DNA of 52,416 nt from Bacteroidales bacterium (GTDB lineage Bacteria > Bacteroidota > Bacteroidia > Bacteroidales > F082), in the NCBI GenBank assembly GCA_016291135.1, contig JAEFAE010000016.1, positions 1-52,416 of the forward strand. The letters run 5' to 3'. The position numbers and the translations under genes are program-made. Shown piece by piece: positions 8,526 to 15,559 of this stretch. Positions within the stretch are counted from its first letter, which is position 1. The number at the start of each line of letters is the position of its first letter. The notes beneath the pieces are model-generated. The model made no database searches. It was not told the origin of the DNA and saw only the letters and a program-made list of their open reading frames with translations.

Positions 8526-8873
8526 TTGGAAAGGGCGAAGAAAAGGGCGGATAAAATTGCCTATAGTCAGATGCATCTGGTATTCGAACTGATAGCTTCG
8601 ATGAACGCAGATGAGCCTGATAAACCGACCATAAAAACCAAAAATCGGAATCGAAATGAAGAAAATCGGCGACAAATCATCGATTTTATCGCCGATAACG
8701 GGATTTCAGACACAAAATCCATTTCGAAAGCCATCGGACGCAAGCCCTCGAGAACCCGCGACTACCTCAAACAACTCGTGGATATGGCTGGATTTTGCGG
8801 GCCAACTGCCATATCAAAAAACAGCCAACTGTCACATCAAAAATCGGCCAACTGTCACATCAAAATTTGTTGA
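8526..8873 (+). CDS. Winged-helix protein or displaced C-terminal domain (115 aa, TTG start)
   Basis: The frame starts with TTG one base after the PIN stop. Residues ~48-90 read ENRRQIIDFIADNG then DTKSISKAIGRKPSRTRDYL, a typical winged helix-turn-helix of the kind found at the C-terminus of Bacteroidota Fic and ATPase proteins. The last ~25 residues come from a 23-bp tandem repeat and look non-native (repeated QLSHQ/NCHIK). There is no upstream ATG, so this may be a truncated domain rather than an independent gene. A 38-bp piece of its coding sequence recurs at 10275, beyond the ATPase gene. Confidence 0.5.
   Translation: MERAKKRADKIAYSQMHLVFELIASMNADEPDKPTIKTKNRNRNEENRRQIIDFIADNGISDTKSISKAIGRKPSRTRDYLKQLVDMAGFCGPTAISKNSQLSHQKSANCHIKIC
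8661..8698. repeat. 38-bp direct repeat, copy 1
   Basis: Identical over 38 bp to 10275-10312, starting GAAAATCGGCGAC. The unit is itself an imperfect palindrome: ATCGGCGA (8665-8672) pairs with TCGCCGAT (8689-8696), with further pairing inside. It lies within the winged-helix coding sequence and encodes ENRRQIIDFIADN. Confidence 0.9.
8801..8869. repeat. Three tandem 23-bp repeats
   Basis: Units begin at 8801, 8824 and 8847, each starting GCCAACTGYCAYATCAAAAA or close to it. The period of 23 shifts the reading frame at each unit, so the 3' end of the overlapping frame is unlikely to be conserved protein. The array ends just before the promoter of the ATPase gene. Confidence 0.9.
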
Positions 8874-8878
8874 ATTAG

Positions 8879-8907
8879 TTGATTTCCAGAAAAAAATTGT
8901 ATCTTTG
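8879..8907 (+). promoter_or_regulatory. Promoter of the DUF4143-type ATPase gene
   Basis: TTG (8879-8881), an 18-base spacer, then TATCTTTG (8900-8907), a good match to the Bacteroidota -33/-7 pair. The ATG follows 24 bases later at 8932. Confidence 0.7.
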
Positions 8908-8931
8908 CCGCGATAAAATAAACGCGAAATA

Positions 8932-10245
8932 ATGAAAGAATACAAAAAACGTATTGCAGACCAAATGCTTACCGATAAGTTGGAGTCGTCGGGGGCAGTT
9001 TTGGTAGAGGGGCCAAAGTATTGCGGCAAAACCACTTTGGCTAAGCAACAGGCTGGTAGCATTCTGTCGATGGCGGACCCCGACACGCTGAGCCAGAATC
9101 TTGCCCTTGCACGCACGAACATTTCGCGGCTTCTTTCTGGTGCTACACCTAGACTGATTGATGAATGGCAGATTGCACCCCAGTTTTGGGATGCGGTAAG
9201 AAACGAGGTGGACAAACGGGAAGACGATGGGCAGTTTATCCTTACTGGCTCTGCCGTTCCGCCTAAACCGAAAAAGGACGCGGATGGGAATCTGATTGAG
9301 GAGGAGCAGATTCACCATTCCGGCACAGGAAGAATTTCACGACTGAAACTACGCACAATGACTTTGTGGGAGTCGGAAGATTCGACGGGTATGGTAAGCC
9401 TCGGAAAACTGTTTGAGCATGCGGATTCAATCGACGGGGAAAGTCATATTGACCTTGAACGGCTCGCGTATCTTACCTGTCGTGGCGGTTGGCCGAAAGC
9501 CGTGCTGAAAAAGAGCGAGAAAGCCGCGCTAGCACAGGCGTTCAATTATTTCGATGCTGTTGTCGGTAACGATATCAAGAGGGTTGATGATGTGGATAGG
9601 GATGAGGAGTTGGCCAAGCGTATTATGCGATCGTATGCCCGAAACCAAGCCAGTCAGGCAACGGCAGGAACCATTTTGGCCGACATCAAGGCCAATGGCG
9701 ACGAGCAGATGTCGGAGAATACCATCTATAGCTATGTGAAGGCATTGAAGGAGATATTCGTCATAGAAGACTCGGTGGCATGGAATCCCAACCTGCGGAG
9801 TAAGACGGCTATCAGGACTTCTGACACCCGTTATTTTATTGATCCGTCTATTGCCACCGCTGCTTTGGGCATGGGTCCTAAGGATTTGATTAACGATATG
9901 GAGACTTTTGGCCTTATCTTCGAAACCCTTGCCGTAAGGGATTTGCGGGTCTATGCGGAATCGCTTGACGGAAAAGTTTACCATTACCGCGACAAGAACA
10001 ATCTGGAGTGCGATGCCGTGGTGCATCTGCGCAATGGCTCTTATGGTCTGATTGAAATCAAGATAGGTGGAACCGACCTCATCAATGGTGGTGCTGCAAG
10101 TCTGAAATTGCTTTCGGACAAGATAGATACCACCAAGATGAAAAAGCCGTCGTTTCAGATGGTGTTGACGGGCATTGGCGACTATGCATACAAACGTCCT
10201 GAAGATGGAGTGCTTGTGGTTCCGATTGGTTGCTTAAAGAATTGA
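8932..10245 (+). CDS. AAA_14/DUF4143 ATP-binding protein
   Basis: A 437-residue protein of the common archaeo-bacterial AAA_14 + DUF4143 family. The Walker A motif GPKYCGKTT starts at residue ~28. A Walker B/sensor region follows as RLIDEWQ and then FILTGSA (residues ~65-105). The C-terminus contains CDAVVHLRNGSYGLIEIKIG (residues ~361-380), the D...E-x-K arrangement of a PD-(D/E)XK nuclease-like fold that this family usually carries. The cellular role of the family is not settled. It has its own promoter at 8879-8907. The gene sits between two 38-bp direct repeats, which suggests a mobile or recombined cassette. Confidence 0.88.
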   Translation: MKEYKKRIADQMLTDKLESSGAVLVEGPKYCGKTTLAKQQAGSILSMADPDTLSQNLALARTNISRLLSGATPRLIDEWQIAPQFWDAVRNEVDKREDDGQFILTGSAVPPKPKKDADGNLIEEEQIHHSGTGRISRLKLRTMTLWESEDSTGMVSLGKLFEHADSIDGESHIDLERLAYLTCRGGWPKAVLKKSEKAALAQAFNYFDAVVGNDIKRVDDVDRDEELAKRIMRSYARNQASQATAGTILADIKANGDEQMSENTIYSYVKALKEIFVIEDSVAWNPNLRSKTAIRTSDTRYFIDPSIATAALGMGPKDLINDMETFGLIFETLAVRDLRVYAESLDGKVYHYRDKNNLECDAVVHLRNGSYGLIEIKIGGTDLINGGAASLKLLSDKIDTTKMKKPSFQMVLTGIGDYAYKRPEDGVLVVPIGCLKN

Positions 10246-10274
10246 GACAAAAAGCAAACCAAAATCGAAACAAA

Positions 10275-10312
10275 GAAAATCGGCGACAAATCATCGATTT
10301 TATCGCCGATAA
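10275..10312. repeat. 38-bp direct repeat, copy 2, with winged-helix gene remnant
   Basis: Exact second copy of 8661-8698. The surrounding frame (10258-10341) encodes NQNRNKENRRQIIDFIADN and then stops shortly after, so it is a short copy of the winged-helix coding sequence, not a free repeat. It ends at the 3' end of the Na/Pi gene and, read on the minus strand, its hairpin is followed by TTTC and could also help terminate that gene. Confidence 0.85.
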
Positions 10313-10320
10313 TATGAATC

Positions 10321-11997
10321 TTATGCGAAACTCCTAATACTCTTCCCCACATTGATGAAATGGTCCGCCACACGCTCGGCGTTTTGTGCCAGTGAGATGT
10401 ATTCGGCCCCAACTTGCGGGGTGCATTGTCCCGCCACAAGCCGCTTGATGTGTTGGGATTCCATGGTCTCTGTAAAGCTATCAATCTGTTCCTCAATCTG
10501 ATAGGCGTATTCGAGGGCTGTGAAGTCGAGATCGTGGTAAGCTTTCATGACTTCGTGGTAAAGTGCCGTGATCTTCCGCGCCATCTCTTTGATTTCCAGC
10601 ACGGCAGGCGCAGAGAACGTTTCATTTTGGGTTTGCAGGCTTTCCGCATATTCCACGATGTTTTCGGCATAGTCACCGATGCGTTCCAGGTCGCTCACAC
10701 TTTTCACGCTGCAACTGAGGTACTTACTATCCGTTTCGTTGAGTCGCTTGGCAGAGAGTGCAGCCACATAACGGGTCAACTCACTGTTTAGGAAGTTGAG
10801 CTCGTTTTCCGTCTTCTTAAACTTTTCCGAATCGCTGAAATCCAATGTGGTAACGATATGGATGGCACGGCAGAAGTTATCGTGTGCCAACTTACCCATG
10901 TTTTCGACTTCGGCCTTTAACTGCCTGACCGCCAAGGCGGGGGTCACCAACATCGAGTCGTCAAGGAAATGAAGATGAAAGCGGTCGTCGCGAAGCTCAT
11001 CGCCATGGTCTGGAATGAGGCGGCACACCAAGCGAACCAGGCCATTGGTCAGCGGAAGGGCGACCAAGGTGGTGCAGACATTGAAAACGGTATGGAACAT
11101 GGCCAGCTGCACCTGCGGGGCATGTGGAAACATGGCCTCAAACATCCTCCCGAAGCCCCAATCCCCTTGGGTGAAAAGGTGAAGAAGCAAGGCGATAAGC
11201 AAAAACAGCACCACCCCCATCACATTGAAAAACAAATGGATGAGAGCCGTACGTTTGGCGTTTCGGCCACTGGTCATACCCGCCAAGATTGCCACCACGC
11301 ATGAACCGATGTTGGAACCCATCGTGAGGAAGATGCCTTGGTCGAGCGAAAGCAGTCCCGCCACCACCATGGTGATGGCGATGGACGTCAGCACCGATGA
11401 CGACTGGATGATGGCCGTGAGCAAAGCGCCGATGAACACGATCAGCAAGGGATTCCGGATGGTGGCCAGAAACCGTTTCACCGAATCCAAGGCGGCGAAT
11501 TCATCCATGGCGCCCGACATGATGCCGAGACCGACAAACAGCAGGCCGAAACCCGCTAGGATGCTACCGGTCTGTTTCCACTTCTCGCGCTTCGAGAACA
11601 TCATCACGAAGGCTCCGATGCCAGCCAAGGCCGAGAAGAGTACTGTCGTGGAGATGCCGTGGCCGCCAAACATGCCCAAGGCCACCAGTTGAGCCGTGAC
11701 CGTGGTACCGATGTTGGCACCATAGATGACCGTTGCGGCCTGCGCGAGCGACATGATGCCCACGTTCACGAAGCCGATGACCATCACCGTCACCGCGCCG
11801 GAGCTTTGAATGGCGGCCGTACCCACCGTGCCGATGCCCACGCCGAGCCACTTGCTATTCCCCATCTTGGCAAACAGCCGTCTCAAGCCCGCACTGCTGG
11901 CACTTTCAAGACTGGTACTCAACATCTTACAGGCAACCAAAAACACCCCGATGCCTGCGATTAGGGTTAAAATTGCGATCACGATATGCATAGGCAT
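10321..11997 (-). CDS. Na/Pi cotransporter family protein with PhoU-like C-terminus
   Basis: A 558-residue inner-membrane protein. The N-terminal ~330 residues hold about eight hydrophobic segments with the paired QSSGAVT and QSSSVLTS signatures (residues ~65 and ~198) of the Na/Pi-cotransporter (NptA/YjbB) family. The C-terminal ~200 residues form helical PhoU-like repeats (LERIGDYAENI, NAERVADHFINVGK). It exports or imports phosphate coupled to sodium. The ATG at 11997 was chosen; an in-frame ATG two codons later is possible. A hairpin with a T-tract ends six bases upstream of the start, and the preceding small gene overlaps the start by 19 bases in another frame. Confidence 0.9.
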   Translation of the reverse strand: MPMHIVIAILTLIAGIGVFLVACKMLSTSLESASSAGLRRLFAKMGNSKWLGVGIGTVGTAAIQSSGAVTVMVIGFVNVGIMSLAQAATVIYGANIGTTVTAQLVALGMFGGHGISTTVLFSALAGIGAFVMMFSKREKWKQTGSILAGFGLLFVGLGIMSGAMDEFAALDSVKRFLATIRNPLLIVFIGALLTAIIQSSSVLTSIAITMVVAGLLSLDQGIFLTMGSNIGSCVVAILAGMTSGRNAKRTALIHLFFNVMGVVLFLLIALLLHLFTQGDWGFGRMFEAMFPHAPQVQLAMFHTVFNVCTTLVALPLTNGLVRLVCRLIPDHGDELRDDRFHLHFLDDSMLVTPALAVRQLKAEVENMGKLAHDNFCRAIHIVTTLDFSDSEKFKKTENELNFLNSELTRYVAALSAKRLNETDSKYLSCSVKSVSDLERIGDYAENIVEYAESLQTQNETFSAPAVLEIKEMARKITALYHEVMKAYHDLDFTALEYAYQIEEQIDSFTETMESQHIKRLVAGQCTPQVGAEYISLAQNAERVADHFINVGKSIRSFA

Positions 11998-12458
11998 AGA
12001 TTTGAAAAAGCGGCCAACGACAACGCATCGACCGCTTTCGTTAGGAAGAAAAAAATTGAGTTATCGGATAAAAAAAGATGGTCCGAACCGAAGTCCAAAC
12101 CATCTTTTATGTTTTTCGTGATGCCATAGTTATGGCTATCTGACAAGCTTTTCCTTGGGGCATAACGCCTCACCTGTCCAAGAAGCAGCGCTGCCGAGCA
12201 TAGATTTTCATCTTGTTCTTCACCTATGGAGGTATTTGGGCAATAGTCGCATCGGCATTGCAAACCCTCCAATGGATCGTTGGGCACGAAATCCAAATCT
12301 TCGTCATCGTCAAACCCATCATCGAACGACATATTGGAGAGAATTTCGGTTTGTTCCATGACGCACAAATCCTCTTGGTCCGTGCAAGTAAGGTCAAGAA
12401 GGAACAGACCCATTAGGATGAGGGCGACGACAGAAACATATTTTCTGAAAAAGTCCAT
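11979..12458 (-). CDS. Small acidic single-span membrane protein, copy A (paralogue of 22603-23043)
   Basis: A 159-residue frame from the ATG at 12458 (MDFFRKYV). It has an N-terminal membrane span (RKYVSVVALILMGLFLLDL), a very acidic stretch (DDGFDDDEDLDF), a Cys-rich part, and then LLLGQVRRYAPRK and NYGITKNIKDG. A second gene in this window (22603-23043) has the same order: RKY + hydrophobic span, acidic stretch, LLRGQTRRYSPR, SLNY. No known family is recognised. An intrinsic-terminator-like hairpin (12071-12108) lies inside the frame before the stop, so the last ~40 residues may not be made from most transcripts. The frame ends overlapping the Na/Pi start. Confidence 0.6.
   Translation of the reverse strand: MDFFRKYVSVVALILMGLFLLDLTCTDQEDLCVMEQTEILSNMSFDDGFDDDEDLDFVPNDPLEGLQCRCDYCPNTSIGEEQDENLCSAALLLGQVRRYAPRKSLSDSHNYGITKNIKDGLDFGSDHLFLSDNSIFFFLTKAVDALSLAAFSNLCLCIS
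12004..12038 (-). terminator. Weak hairpin with T-tract directly upstream of the Na/Pi start
   Basis: On the minus strand AAAGCGG (12038-12032) pairs with CCGCTTT (12013-12007), with a loop of about 18 bases and a run of five T. It ends six bases before the ATG at 11997. It could act as an attenuator or simply affect ribosome access; only the pairing is seen. Confidence 0.4.
12071..12108 (-). terminator. Intrinsic terminator inside the copy A small-gene frame
   Basis: On the minus strand AAAAGATGGT pairs with ACCATCTTTT, with further wobble pairing inside and an ACTTCGGT (UUCG) loop, followed by a run of T. It stands ~75 bases above the Na/Pi start and before any stop codon of the small-gene frame. 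Confidence 0.75.
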
Positions 12459-12478
12459 GATGGCGAAGCCGAAATTCC

Positions 12479-12486
12479 CAAGTATA
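12479..12486 (-). promoter_or_regulatory. Probable -7 element for the copy A small gene
   Basis: TATACTTG on the minus strand, one mismatch from TAnnTTTG, 20 bases before the ATG at 12458. No clear -33 box. Confidence 0.35.
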
Positions 12487-12562
12487 ACGGACAAGAGGTG
12501 GTATTATTGTTTTTTCCTCGAACCAATTTACAGCCATGGAAGTTTCTTGACTGCCGATGACC

Positions 12563-13420
12563 CTATTCTTCTGACAACCCAACCAGATTCTTCCTATATT
12601 CCACAGGGCTTTTCCCAAGGTGTTTCTTAACGTATTTGCAAAAGAAACTGACATCGGGGAAATCCAGTTTGAAGGCGATTTCTTTTATGGTAAGGTCGGT
12701 CTGGAGTAGGTAATATTTGATGTGGCTGACGGTACTCTCTGTAATCCAATCCATCGCTGTACGCCCGGTTTTTTCCTTACATACAGCGCTCAAATATTTT
12801 GGAGTGACCAACAACTGTTCGGCGTAAGCCCTGACTTCACGCTCAGTGTTGGCAGGACGGCTAAGCAGGGACATGAAACGCTGGAACAGACGGTCTTTTT
12901 GCGAGGTCTCGCTTGTCGTTTGGCCAACAATTTCATTTTCAAGTGCATGAAGAAGTTCAACAGCTACCGCTTGTGAAGTAAGTCTGAGGATACGCTGGCG
13001 ATAAGGATTGTCGCTGTCCTCCATGTAAACCATCAAAAGATTAAAGTATGCCAGAAAAAGCTTGCTTTGGAACTCAGTGGCGTGAACAACTGGGTTTTGC
13101 CTTAAAAAGAACAGTTTTTTCCACCAATTGGGGTCGATTTGAAAAACACCTGGCAATGTCTCGTCATAAATCGACTCGCCGGCACTAATCACCTTACCTT
13201 GCAAGTCAGGCGTACGCATATACATGCCAATGATGTTGCGGGGTGTACATATAACGATGTCACCCTCCCCTACGTGGTACATTTCTCCCTCTACGGAAAA
13301 CTGCATTGCGCCTCTCTCACAATAGAACGCGAGGAAGGAACTCAACATGGTTTCTGACGTAATATTGACCTCATCGATATTATCAGAAATGACGAGGTCG
13401 TTGAACGATTTCAGCATTTT
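12563..13420 (-). CDS. AraC-family transcriptional regulator
   Basis: The C-terminal ~100 residues form the two helix-turn-helix AraC domain, ending LTIKEIAFKLDFPDVSFFCK and then KKHLGKSPVEYRK. The N-terminal part is a cupin-like sensor with MQFSVEGEMYHVGEGDIVIC. The start MLKSFNDLV at 13420 gives 285 residues, the usual length of this Bacteroidota subfamily; an ATG at 13561 in the same frame would add 47 residues that run almost to the divergent promoter, and I consider it less likely. The target is unknown; it is divergent from a glycosyltransferase-thioesterase pair and upstream of the small acidic protein and Na/Pi genes. Confidence 0.88.
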   Translation of the reverse strand, partial: KMLKSFNDLVISDNIDEVNITSETMLSSFLAFYCERGAMQFSVEGEMYHVGEGDIVICTPRNIIGMYMRTPDLQGKVISAGESIYDETLPGVFQIDPNWWKKLFFLRQNPVVHATEFQSKLFLAYFNLLMVYMEDSDNPYRQRILRLTSQAVAVELLHALENEIVGQTTSETSQKDRLFQRFMSLLSRPANTEREVRAYAEQLLVTPKYLSAVCKEKTGRTAMDWITESTVSHIKYYLLQTDLTIKEIAFKLDFPDVSFFCKYVKKHLGKSPVEYRKNLVGLSEE

Positions 13421-13562
13421 GGTCAATTTTTCTGCAAAGAAACAATCTATTTCGGTACGCTTTAGGGTAAATAACTCCTTTTTTGTTTCCAATATTTCCC
13501 TTAATGCTTTTTTTGACCGCAAGAAAGGTGATTTAGACAAAGTTGTTTCATCCCATTGCATC

Positions 13563-13570
13563 TACTTTTG
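13563..13570 (+). promoter_or_regulatory. -7 promoter element for the glycosyltransferase gene
   Basis: TACTTTTG, an exact match to TAnnTTTG, 25 bases before the ATG at 13596; a TTG at 13543-13545 lies 17 bases upstream as a possible -33 box. Confidence 0.6.
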
Positions 13571-13595
13571 CGCCATGTAATCAGTAAAAGGAGCC

Positions 13596-14780
13596 ATGAA
13601 AGTAGGACTTTTCATCGATACATGGTACCCTATGGTGGACGGGGTGATCAAAGTGGTGGACAATTATGCCCGTCGATTGGTGCAGTATTGCGAGGTGATG
13701 GTGTTCTGTCCAGAGGCCAAAGGTTTTGATCGCGAGGAGGATGCGAAGCTGCCGTACCAGGTCGTGCGATGCTCATCGCTGCCGCTCATCACAAGCGATT
13801 ACGACCTTCCCACATCCGTCTTAGACCCACGATTCGAAGCACAGCTTATCAAGAGCGGCATCGACATCATCCATATCCATTCTCCCTTTTCGGTAGGGAT
13901 GGCGGGAGTCCTGTATGCCAAAATACACAAGCTTCCCGTGATCGCCACCCTGCATTCGCAGTACAAGCAGGATTTTGAGAAGATGCTCAAGTTCAAGTTA
14001 GCCTCGAACATGGCGCTGAACACCATCATGCGTGTGTTCAACGCCTGCGACGAATGCTGGGCTGTGAATGAGGGTATCAAAGACCTCTATGTCAATGAAT
14101 ACGGCCTGACCGCTCCCTGCAAGGTACGCCTCAACGCCACCGATCACCATCCTGTTTCCGATGCCGTTGCCGCCGCCCGGATTGTCAACGAGACCTACGG
14201 CATCTCAGCCGACACTACGGTCTTCCTATTTGTGGGAAGAATCAATTTCATCAAGAACATCGACTTCATCGTTCGCGCTTTAGCGAAAGCCAAGGCGATG
14301 GGCCTGAAGAACTTCAAGATGTTGTTTGCCGGCAAGGGACAGGATGAGGAGAAACTCGCCGCTCTGGTGCGAGAACAGGGTCTGACCGATGAAGTGGTCC
14401 TATGCGGCCTGACCGGCAAAGAGATGCTGGAGAACCTCTATTCCCGTGCCAAGCTTTTCCTGTTCCCGTCGCTCTACGATGCCAACTCATTGGTACAGAT
14501 TGAAGCGGCTTGCCAGGGTACACCCACCGTTTTCTTGGAAGGCGCCCGTACGGCTGCCACCGTCACGCCTGGCGTCAATGGTTATGTTTGCCCTCCTGAT
14601 GAGGACAGTTATGCAAGGATGATCCTAGACATCCTGGCCGACCCAGAAACTTACGAACGGGTCTCCGCTGCCGCCCGCCGTGACCTTTACCTCAACTGGG
14701 ACGATGTCGTGCGGGACGTTTACGATGACTACAACACTTTCGTTGCAGCGAGACATCAAAGGTCTGTTTCACATTCCTAA
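13596..14780 (+). CDS. GT4-family glycosyltransferase (diacylglycerol glycosyltransferase-like)
   Basis: A 394-residue GT-B fold enzyme. The N-terminus (GLFIDTWYPMVDGVIKVVDN) is the acceptor-side motif seen in glycolipid-forming GT4 enzymes, with IIHIHSPFSVGMAG behind it. The C-terminal nucleotide-sugar domain has FVGRINFIKNIDFIVRA (residues ~211-227) and FPSLYDANSLVQIEAAC (residues ~289-305), the position of the family E-x7-E motif. It transfers a hexose from a nucleotide sugar; a diacylglycerol-type lipid acceptor is likely from resemblance but not certain. It is followed after 15 bases by an acyl-ACP thioesterase, so both probably serve lipid metabolism in one transcript. Confidence 0.82.
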   Translation: MKVGLFIDTWYPMVDGVIKVVDNYARRLVQYCEVMVFCPEAKGFDREEDAKLPYQVVRCSSLPLITSDYDLPTSVLDPRFEAQLIKSGIDIIHIHSPFSVGMAGVLYAKIHKLPVIATLHSQYKQDFEKMLKFKLASNMALNTIMRVFNACDECWAVNEGIKDLYVNEYGLTAPCKVRLNATDHHPVSDAVAAARIVNETYGISADTTVFLFVGRINFIKNIDFIVRALAKAKAMGLKNFKMLFAGKGQDEEKLAALVREQGLTDEVVLCGLTGKEMLENLYSRAKLFLFPSLYDANSLVQIEAACQGTPTVFLEGARTAATVTPGVNGYVCPPDEDSYARMILDILADPETYERVSAAARRDLYLNWDDVVRDVYDDYNTFVAARHQRSVSHS

Positions 14781-14795
14781 TACTATTATTTCGCT

Positions 14796-15500
14796 ATGTA
14801 TAGTTTACAATATAAAGTAACCACCAGCACCTGCGACAGCGAGGGCAAACTCAAACTGTTTTCCGCCCTTCAGATGATGCAGGACTGCTCGGAGATGTGG
14901 CTTGAAAGCGAGCCGAAGGTGAAAGAATACTTTGCCCGCGAGAACATGGCGCAACTGCTGGCCTCAAGGCAGGTGGAGATCATGCGCGTGCCTAACTTCA
15001 AGGAGGAACTTACCGTAACCACTTCGGTGTATGGCATGAAGCCCATGTTCGGCTTCCGAAACACTTTTATCTATGATGCCGATGGCAAGGCTTGCTACCG
15101 CACTTGGAGCATGGGCGCCTTTGTCGACAAGGCCAACGGTAAACTGAAACGCGTGGACGATGCCGCGGCCAACTCGCTGCTCATCGAACCACAGTTAGAG
15201 ATGAACTACAAAGACCGACGTATCATCCTGCCGAAAGAAGGAGGCAAGACCTTCGCACCCATCCAGGTGATGCGGGCCGACATCGACTACAACCGCCATG
15301 TCAACAACGCCAACTACATCCGCATGGCCATGGAACTGTTGCCCGAGGATTTCGTCGTGAAAGGGCTTCGCGTGGAATACCGAGTGGCCGCCAAACTAGG
15401 CGACTGCCTCACTCCTACCCTTTTCCAAATCGAAAACGGTTTCATCATCGAGCTTGCCATCGGGAACGAGGCGAGTGCTCTTGTGGAGTTTACGAAATGA
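14796..15500 (+). CDS. Acyl-ACP thioesterase (FatA/FatB-like double hotdog)
   Basis: A 234-residue double-hotdog thioesterase. The N-terminal domain starts YKVTTSTCDSEGKLKLFSAL, typical of acyl-ACP thioesterases of gut bacteria. The second domain carries DIDYNRHVNNANYIRMA (residues ~164-180), with the Asn and His of the catalytic site. It hydrolyses acyl-ACP to free fatty acid and holo-ACP in the cytoplasm. It lies 15 bases behind the glycosyltransferase. Free fatty acids released here are possible substrates for the ligase at 19071-20588 or the FakAB system at the right edge; that link is inference. Confidence 0.88.
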   Translation: MYSLQYKVTTSTCDSEGKLKLFSALQMMQDCSEMWLESEPKVKEYFARENMAQLLASRQVEIMRVPNFKEELTVTTSVYGMKPMFGFRNTFIYDADGKACYRTWSMGAFVDKANGKLKRVDDAAANSLLIEPQLEMNYKDRRIILPKEGGKTFAPIQVMRADIDYNRHVNNANYIRMAMELLPEDFVVKGLRVEYRVAAKLGDCLTPTLFQIENGFIIELAIGNEASALVEFTK

Positions 15501-15512
15501 ATGAGTTTTTTG

Positions 15513-15520
15513 TATTTTTG
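15513..15520 (+). promoter_or_regulatory. -7 promoter element for the BspA-like gene
   Basis: TATTTTTG, matching TAnnTTTG, 39 bases before the ATG at 15560. Confidence 0.6.
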
Positions 15521-15559
15521 CCGCCAAACTGAAATACAACTAAAACAAACTCATTTGTC

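Noticed and set aside
8801..8869. CRISPR-like short repeats
   Set aside because: The three 23-bp units are directly joined with no spacers.
13421..13561. Longer AraC start at 13561
   Set aside because: The extra 47 residues do not resemble the family, and the shorter start gives the usual ~285-residue length; I keep some doubt.
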